From Mesorhizobium norvegicum (GTDB taxonomy: Bacteria > Pseudomonadota > Alphaproteobacteria > Rhizobiales > Rhizobiaceae), in the NCBI RefSeq assembly GCF_004919685.1, contig NZ_SMYZ01000043.1, positions 59,612-108,350 of the forward strand: a DNA stretch of 48,739 nucleotides, written 5' to 3'. The notes below the pieces were generated by a model. That model was not told the origin of the DNA and did no database searches. It saw nothing but the letters and a program-made list of their open reading frames with translations. Position numbers and translations under genes: made by a program. Below, in pieces: positions 42,764 through 48,739 of the stretch (position 1 is its first letter; each line of letters opens with the position of its first letter).

Positions 42764-43153
42764 ATGGCCAAGGAAGCCGCTCGTGTTCGCCGTCGCGAAC
42801 GCAAGAACATCTCGTCGGGCGTTGCCCACGTCAATTCGACCTTCAACAACACGATGATCACCATCACCGACGCGCAGGGTAATTCGATTGCCTGGTCGTC
42901 GGCCGGTGCCCAGGGCTTCAAGGGCTCGCGCAAGTCGACCCCATTCGCTGCCCAGATGGCTGCCGAGGATGTTGCCAAGAAGGCCCAGGAACACGGCATG
43001 CGCATGCTCGAAGTCGAGGTCTGCGGACCTGGCTCCGGTCGTGAATCGGCACTGCGCGCCCTGCAGGCGGCCGGTTTCACCATCACCTCGATCCGTGATG
43101 TGACGCCGATCCCGCACAATGGCTGCCGCCCGCGCAAGAAGCGTCGCGTCTAA
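42764..43153 (+). CDS. rpsK: 30S ribosomal protein S11
   Basis: A 129-residue S11 of the platform. Landmarks are ISSGVAHVNSTFNNTMITIT, GSRKSTPFAAQMAAEDVAKK and the conserved end TPIPHNGCRPRKKRRV. rpoA follows after 103 bases. Confidence 0.98.
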   Translation: MAKEAARVRRRERKNISSGVAHVNSTFNNTMITITDAQGNSIAWSSAGAQGFKGSRKSTPFAAQMAAEDVAKKAQEHGMRMLEVEVCGPGSGRESALRALQAAGFTITSIRDVTPIPHNGCRPRKKRRV

Positions 43154-43256
43154 GCAATTTACCGAACGTCGCGCGAGCGCCCCTGGGTGCTCCTCCACGG
43201 CATTCCAGGTCGCCCGCCACGATTGGATGGTGGCGGGTCAACGGAAGGAAAGCATC

Positions 43257-44267
43257 ATGATCCAGAAAAATTGGCAGGAACTGATCAAGCCGAACAAGAT
43301 CGAGTTCTCGTCGAAGAAGAAGACGCTGACCACGCTGGTCGCCGAGCCGCTCGAGCGTGGCTTTGGCCTGACGCTGGGCAACGCCCTGCGCCGCGTGCTT
43401 CTGTCTTCGCTGCGCGGTGCGGCTGTCACCGCCGTGCAGATCGACGGCGTTCTGCATGAATTCTCGTCCATCGCCGGTGTGCGCGAGGACGTGACCGACA
43501 TCGTCCTCAACATCAAGGAAATCGCCATCCGCATGGAAGGCGATGGTCCCAAGCGCATGGTCGTTCGCAAGCAGGGACCGGGTGCGGTTCTTGCCGGCGA
43601 CATCCAGACGGTTGGCGACGTCGAGATCCTCAACCCCGACCACGTCATCTGCACGCTGGACGAAGGCGCTGAAATCCGCATGGAATTCACCGTCGACACC
43701 GGCAAGGGTTACGTGCCGGCCGACCGCAACCGCGCCGAAGACGCGCCGATCGGCCTCATCCCGGTTGACAGCCTCTATTCGCCGGTCAAGAAGGTCTCCT
43801 ACAAGGTCGAGAACACCCGCGAGGGCCAGGTTCTCGACTATGACAAGCTGACCATGACCATCGAGACCGACGGTTCGATCACCGGCGAGGACGCGGTGGC
43901 TTTCGCCGCCCGCATCCTGCAGGACCAGCTCGGCCTGTTCGTCAATTTCGACGAGCCGCAGAAGGAAGTCGCCGCCGAGGCCGTCACCGAGCTCGCCTTC
44001 AACCCGGCGCTGCTCAAGAAGGTCGACGAACTCGAGCTTTCGGTCCGTTCGGCCAACTGCCTGAAGAACGACAACATCGTCTATATCGGCGACCTGATCC
44101 AGAAGACCGAAGCCGAGATGCTGCGCACCCCGAACTTCGGCCGCAAGTCGCTGAACGAGATCAAGGAAGTCCTGGCGGCGATGGGCCTGCACCTCGGCAT
44201 GGAAGTGCCGGACTGGCCGCCGGAAAACATCGAAGACCTCGCCAAGCGTTACGAAGACCAATATTGA
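43257..44267 (+). CDS. rpoA: DNA-directed RNA polymerase subunit alpha
   Basis: A 336-residue alpha subunit. The N-terminal domain forms the dimer and has EPLERGFGLTLGNALRRVLL (about 34-53). The C-terminal domain that contacts UP elements and activators has ELELSVRSANCLKNDNIVYI and TPNFGRKSLNEIKEVL. The start is the ATG at 43257 with a ggaagga site; the frame is open to 43119 but that part has no alpha-like sequence. Confidence 0.98.
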   Translation: MIQKNWQELIKPNKIEFSSKKKTLTTLVAEPLERGFGLTLGNALRRVLLSSLRGAAVTAVQIDGVLHEFSSIAGVREDVTDIVLNIKEIAIRMEGDGPKRMVVRKQGPGAVLAGDIQTVGDVEILNPDHVICTLDEGAEIRMEFTVDTGKGYVPADRNRAEDAPIGLIPVDSLYSPVKKVSYKVENTREGQVLDYDKLTMTIETDGSITGEDAVAFAARILQDQLGLFVNFDEPQKEVAAEAVTELAFNPALLKKVDELELSVRSANCLKNDNIVYIGDLIQKTEAEMLRTPNFGRKSLNEIKEVLAAMGLHLGMEVPDWPPENIEDLAKRYEDQY

Positions 44268-44370
44268 GCATGAATTCCAAGGATCGGCGGCGTAGCCGCT
44301 CGATCCGACGGTCATGCGGAAAACCATCAGAGGCCTCGGCCTCTTGAACAACTGAAGAAGGAAAAGAGCC

Positions 44371-44802
44371 ATGCGCCACGGTTTCAAAGGCCGTCGCTTC
44401 GCCCGAAGCATTAGCCATCGCAAGTCGATGTTCGCCAACCTCGCCGTGTCGCTGCTCGAGCATGAGCAGATCGTCACCACCCTGCCGAAGGCGAAGGATT
44501 TGCGTCCGATCGTCGAGAAGCTGGTCACGCTCGGCAAGCGCGGCGACCTGCACGCCCGCCGCCAGGTGATCGCGCAGATCGGTAACGAAGGCGTCGTCAA
44601 GCGCCTGTTCGACACCATCGCCCCGCGCTACGCCACCCGCAACGGCGGCTATCTGCGCATCATGAAGGCGGGCTTCCGCCACGGTGACAACGCCGCGATG
44701 GCCGTCATCGAGTTTGTCGATCGCGACACCTCGGCCAAGGGCGCCGGCGATCGCGCTCGCATCGAAGCCGAAGGCACCGACGCGGACGCCGCAGCCGCAT
44801 AA
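44371..44802 (+). CDS. rplQ: 50S ribosomal protein L17
   Basis: A 143-residue L17. The N-terminal block MRHGFKGRRFARSISHRKSM is conserved, with EHEQIVTTLPKAKDLRPIVE and LRIMKAGFRHGDNAAMAVIE; an Ala/Asp-rich tail follows. It ends the ribosomal block and is followed by an intrinsic terminator. Confidence 0.98.
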   Translation: MRHGFKGRRFARSISHRKSMFANLAVSLLEHEQIVTTLPKAKDLRPIVEKLVTLGKRGDLHARRQVIAQIGNEGVVKRLFDTIAPRYATRNGGYLRIMKAGFRHGDNAAMAVIEFVDRDTSAKGAGDRARIEAEGTDADAAAA

Positions 44803-44827
44803 GGCTCGGTTTTTCCGGATTGAATTC

Positions 44828-44851
44828 AAAGGGGCCTGCGGGCCCCTTTTT
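44828..44851 (+). terminator. Intrinsic terminator of the alpha operon
   Basis: AAAGGGGCC (44828-44836) pairs perfectly with GGCCCCTTT (44841-44849) around TGCG, with five T at 44847-44851. The minus-strand gene ends 22 bases later, so it may serve both directions. Confidence 0.9.
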
Positions 44852-44872
44852 GTTGTTGAAGGGCTTTGTCCC

Positions 44873-45478
44873 TTACCTGGCAAGATCGAGATAGTCTCGT
44901 CCGCCAATCGGCTTCCAATCGATCGCTTGTGTAATCTGTTCCACCGCCGGATGCGGGTAGGAGTAGATGCTGTCTACCGCCGTTCGACGGTCGATATCGG
45001 CGATCAATTGGGAAGCCGTCACGCTGTTCAAATATTTTCCGATGTCCTGATCTTCGATGAAATCCGCATCAACTCGGAAATGAATCTGGATGGGACCGGC
45101 ACATATGTTCAGCTCGATATCGCCGCCCGCCGCGGTATAGAAGACCATGACCTCTTCTGGCGGCCACAAGGCCGCAGCCAGGAATTCCGATGGCTTCGTG
45201 TTTCCATTGAAGCCATCTAGCGAAATCGCAAGGGTAGCGGTAAGAACCTCGAAATCGCCTTCGAGGTAACCGGCTTCTTCGATTTGAAACCAGTTCATCT
45301 GGCACGGCGCCTTGTCATCAAAGGAAATCTCGAGCTTTCCGAAAGTCCAATAATCTGGATCTGCGTGTTCAGGTGTGCCGAGCACTTCGGCGATCTCGAT
45401 CATTTTCATGCCATGGAAGACCGGGCCCAGTTTGCCGGTCCTCAAAAAGTCACGGAATGAGACGAACTGTCTTTTCAT
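44873..45478 (-). CDS. Hypothetical protein, 201 residues
   Basis: I do not recognise a named family. The protein is acidic and soluble. It starts MKRQFVSFRDFLRTGKLGPV and has HGMKMIEIAEVLGTPEHADP, a pattern seen in small stand-alone proteins of unknown role that start with a short helix and a 'G-x-PE/D' turn. The middle part alternates strands (KLEISFDDKAPCQMNWFQIE, then LNICAGPIQIHFRVD). There is no signal peptide or membrane helix. Codon use is less GC-biased than in the neighbours, so it may be a more recent arrival. It is divergent from the protease gene, with a 140-base gap. Confidence 0.68.
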   Translation of the reverse strand: MKRQFVSFRDFLRTGKLGPVFHGMKMIEIAEVLGTPEHADPDYWTFGKLEISFDDKAPCQMNWFQIEEAGYLEGDFEVLTATLAISLDGFNGNTKPSEFLAAALWPPEEVMVFYTAAGGDIELNICAGPIQIHFRVDADFIEDQDIGKYLNSVTASQLIADIDRRTAVDSIYSYPHPAVEQITQAIDWKPIGGRDYLDLAR

Positions 45479-45618
45479 CAGGTCCGACGAGGGTTTTCGG
45501 TTTCAAGTCGACCTATAGCTGCTTTGCTGCCCAAAATAATCGGATTTCAGCGGCTTAGCCTTTCATTTTGCACAATCGTCGGGACAATGCCCCCGAACTC
45601 GCCTTGGAGGATTCGTGA

Positions 45619-47106
<1,488 letters not shown>

Positions 47107-47153
47107 GGTACAGCCCGTGCATTCGGGCTCATGCTCCAACGAAAAAGAAGTGC

Positions 47154-48461
47154 ATGGCCGATCTGTTCAGCGTCGATGAACCGGAAAAGGCGCCGCTTGG
47201 GCGGCCGCTGGCCGACAGGCTGCGGCCGAAGAATCTTGGCGAGGTCGTCGGCCAGGAGCATCTGACCGGCCCTGACGGTGCGCTGACCCGGCTGATCGGC
47301 TCCGGGTCGCTCGGCTCGATGATCTTCTGGGGCCCGCCCGGCACCGGCAAGACCACGGTGGCGCGGCTGCTCGCCGGCGAAACCAGCCTGGCCTTCGAGC
47401 AGATATCGGCTGTCTTTTCCGGCGTCGCCGATCTGAAGAAAGTGTTCGAAGCAGCCAAGCTGCGCCGCGCCAATGGCCGCCAGACCCTATTGTTCGTCGA
47501 CGAGATCCATCGCTTCAACCGCGCTCAGCAGGATTCTTTCCTCCCGGTCATGGAGGACGGGACTGTCGTGCTGGTTGGCGCCACGACCGAAAACCCGTCC
47601 TTCGAACTGAACGCCGCTTTGTTGTCGCGCGCACGCGTTCTGGTCTTCCATTCGTTGGGCGAGGAGAGCATCGCCAAGCTGATGACGCGGGCCGAGGAAA
47701 CCGAGGGCAGGGCGCTGCCGCTCGACGACGAGGCGCGGGCCATGCTGATCCGCATGAGCGATGGCGACGGCCGCGCGTCGCTTACCCTCGCAGAGGAAGT
47801 CTGGCGGGCAGCAAAGCCCGGCGAGGTTTTCAATCCGGAGGGACTGCAGCGCATCGTGCAGCGCCGCGCGCCGATCTACGACAAGGGCCAGGACGGCCAT
47901 TACAACCTGATCTCGGCGCTGCACAAATCGGTGCGTGGTTCGGACCCCGATGCGGCGCTCTATTATCTTGCGCGCATGTTCGATGCCGGCGAGGATCCGC
48001 TCTATCTCGGCCGCCGGCTGGTGCGCATGGCGATGGAGGACATCGGCCTTGCCGACCCGCAGGCGCTCGTCGTCGCCAACGCCGCCAAGGACGCCTACGA
48101 CTATCTCGGCTCGCCAGAGGGCGAACTCGCCTTTGCCGAGGCCACCGTCTATCTCGCCACCGCACCCAAATCCAACGCCGTCTACACCGCCTTCAAAGCG
48201 GCCACGCGGGCCGCGAAGGAATTTGGCTCGCTGCTGCCGCCCAAACACATCCTCAACGCGCCGACCAAGCTGATGAAAGAGGAAGATTACGGCGCGGGCT
48301 ATCGCTACGACCATGACGAGCCCGACGCCTTTTCCGGGCAGGACTACTTTCCGGAAAAGATGGGACGGCAAACCTTCTACGATCCTCCGGAGCGCGGTTT
48401 TGAGCGCGACATCAGGAAGCGGCTCGATTATTGGGCGAAGCTGCGCAAAGAGCGGGACTAG
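47154..48461 (+). CDS. rarA: Replication-associated recombination protein A (RarA/MgsA)
   Basis: A 435-residue AAA+ ATPase that acts at stalled replication forks. Walker A is GPPGTGKTT (60-68), Walker B is LLFVDEIHR (112-120) and sensor 1 is GATTENPSF (142-150). The C-terminal tetramerisation part has HYNLISALHKSVRGSDPDAA and LYYLARMFDAGEDPLYLGRR. The ATG at 47154 starts the family sequence (MADLFSVDEP); the frame is open to 47049, inside the protease gene. The gap before it has a short hairpin, AGCCCG/CGGGCT (47112-47129). Confidence 0.94.
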   Translation: MADLFSVDEPEKAPLGRPLADRLRPKNLGEVVGQEHLTGPDGALTRLIGSGSLGSMIFWGPPGTGKTTVARLLAGETSLAFEQISAVFSGVADLKKVFEAAKLRRANGRQTLLFVDEIHRFNRAQQDSFLPVMEDGTVVLVGATTENPSFELNAALLSRARVLVFHSLGEESIAKLMTRAEETEGRALPLDDEARAMLIRMSDGDGRASLTLAEEVWRAAKPGEVFNPEGLQRIVQRRAPIYDKGQDGHYNLISALHKSVRGSDPDAALYYLARMFDAGEDPLYLGRRLVRMAMEDIGLADPQALVVANAAKDAYDYLGSPEGELAFAEATVYLATAPKSNAVYTAFKAATRAAKEFGSLLPPKHILNAPTKLMKEEDYGAGYRYDHDEPDAFSGQDYFPEKMGRQTFYDPPERGFERDIRKRLDYWAKLRKERD

Positions 48462-48466
48462 CAGGC

Positions 48467-48739
48467 TTGCGTGACCCGGTCGTCGTCACGCTTCGAAACG
48501 AGGCTTCGCCTTGGGGCATTTCCGCCGCGGTCGTTCTTCACGCGTCAGGATGTCGACCGACACCCGCTCCTCCTCCAGCCGTTTCGGCGGCTTCGGCAAC
48601 GGCATCAAGGCCAGCGTGGCAGCCAGCAGCGCCACAGCAGTTCGAGGCGGCGAGCCGGCCGCCGCCTGCTCCCGTGTCGCCGACAGTGCCCGAACAGCCG
48701 GCAGCGGTGCCACCGCCCGCTGCGACCCCGCCCGTACCC
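48467..48739 (+). pseudogene. Proline-rich TonB-like protein, start only, frame split by an inverted segment
   Basis: The plus frame from a possible TTG start at 48467 reads EASPWGISAAVVLHA to about 48544, typical of the start of a membrane-anchored protein. It becomes nonsense, then from 48638 reads QFEAASRPPPAPVSPTVPEQ and more Pro-rich sequence to the window end. The missing middle lies on the minus strand between: from 48632 to 48543 it reads ALLAATLALMPLPKPPKRLE, then EERVSVDILT. Flipping about 90-100 bases restores one frame with a membrane helix and a Pro-rich linker. Either the gene is disrupted or the end of the sequence is chimeric. The minus frame (48486 to the edge) is open, but taken alone it makes no sense to me. 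Confidence 0.4.

Noticed and set aside
48486..48713. Minus-strand gene at the window end as a normal gene
   Set aside because: Only its middle part looks coding; the parts on each side are better explained by the plus strand, so I treat it as an inverted segment.

Overview
The window looks like chromosomal DNA of a GC-rich alphaproteobacterium of the Rhizobiales, most like Mesorhizobium. The grounds are the typical codon use, two tuf genes, the split gene order around tRNA-Tyr/Gly/Trp, a 1378-residue RpoB and a 1398-residue RpoC, and rhizobial-type palindromic repeats between genes. The genus is an inference from the look of the proteins; no database was used.

Layout. 1-2000: a beta-hydroxyacid dehydrogenase faces rlmB, with a 7-bp inverted repeat array at the junction. 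2013-2370: a promoter and tRNA-Tyr/tRNA-Gly. 2448-4535: a YidB-like protein, a GlsB/YeaQ membrane protein, a 45-residue membrane peptide and a DMT transporter. 4829-6072: the first tuf gene with its terminator. 6168-8982: a secreted protein built from two ClpP-like modules, a group II truncated haemoglobin and a glycolipid-binding-like protein. 9064-21691: tRNA-Trp, secE, nusG, rplK, rplA, rplJ, rplL, rpoB and rpoC, ending in an intrinsic terminator. 21729-25261: an O-methyltransferase, an unknown protein, and on the minus strand a sugar dehydrogenase, a PLP enzyme of the cysteine synthase fold and a 93-residue partner. 25484-44851: one co-directional block of str, S10, spc and alpha operon genes (rpsL through rplQ, including fusA, the second tuf, secY, adk and rpoA), ending in an intrinsic terminator. 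44873-48739: an unknown protein, a Do-type periplasmic protease, the AAA+ ATPase RarA, and the start of a proline-rich protein whose reading frame seems broken by a short inverted segment.

Most of the window serves gene expression: RNA polymerase alpha, beta and beta', elongation factors EF-Tu (two copies) and EF-G, 30 ribosomal proteins, the protein-export channel SecY/SecE, transcription factor NusG and adenylate kinase. The order is classical. The less expected content lies between the genes: strong hairpins in nearly every longer gap of the ribosomal block, a structured rplJ leader, a nested hairpin in the str leader, a terminator-like element inside the spc operon, and two families of inverted repeats. 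These are the places I would look for undescribed regulation. I saw no CRISPR array, transposase, integrase or phage gene.
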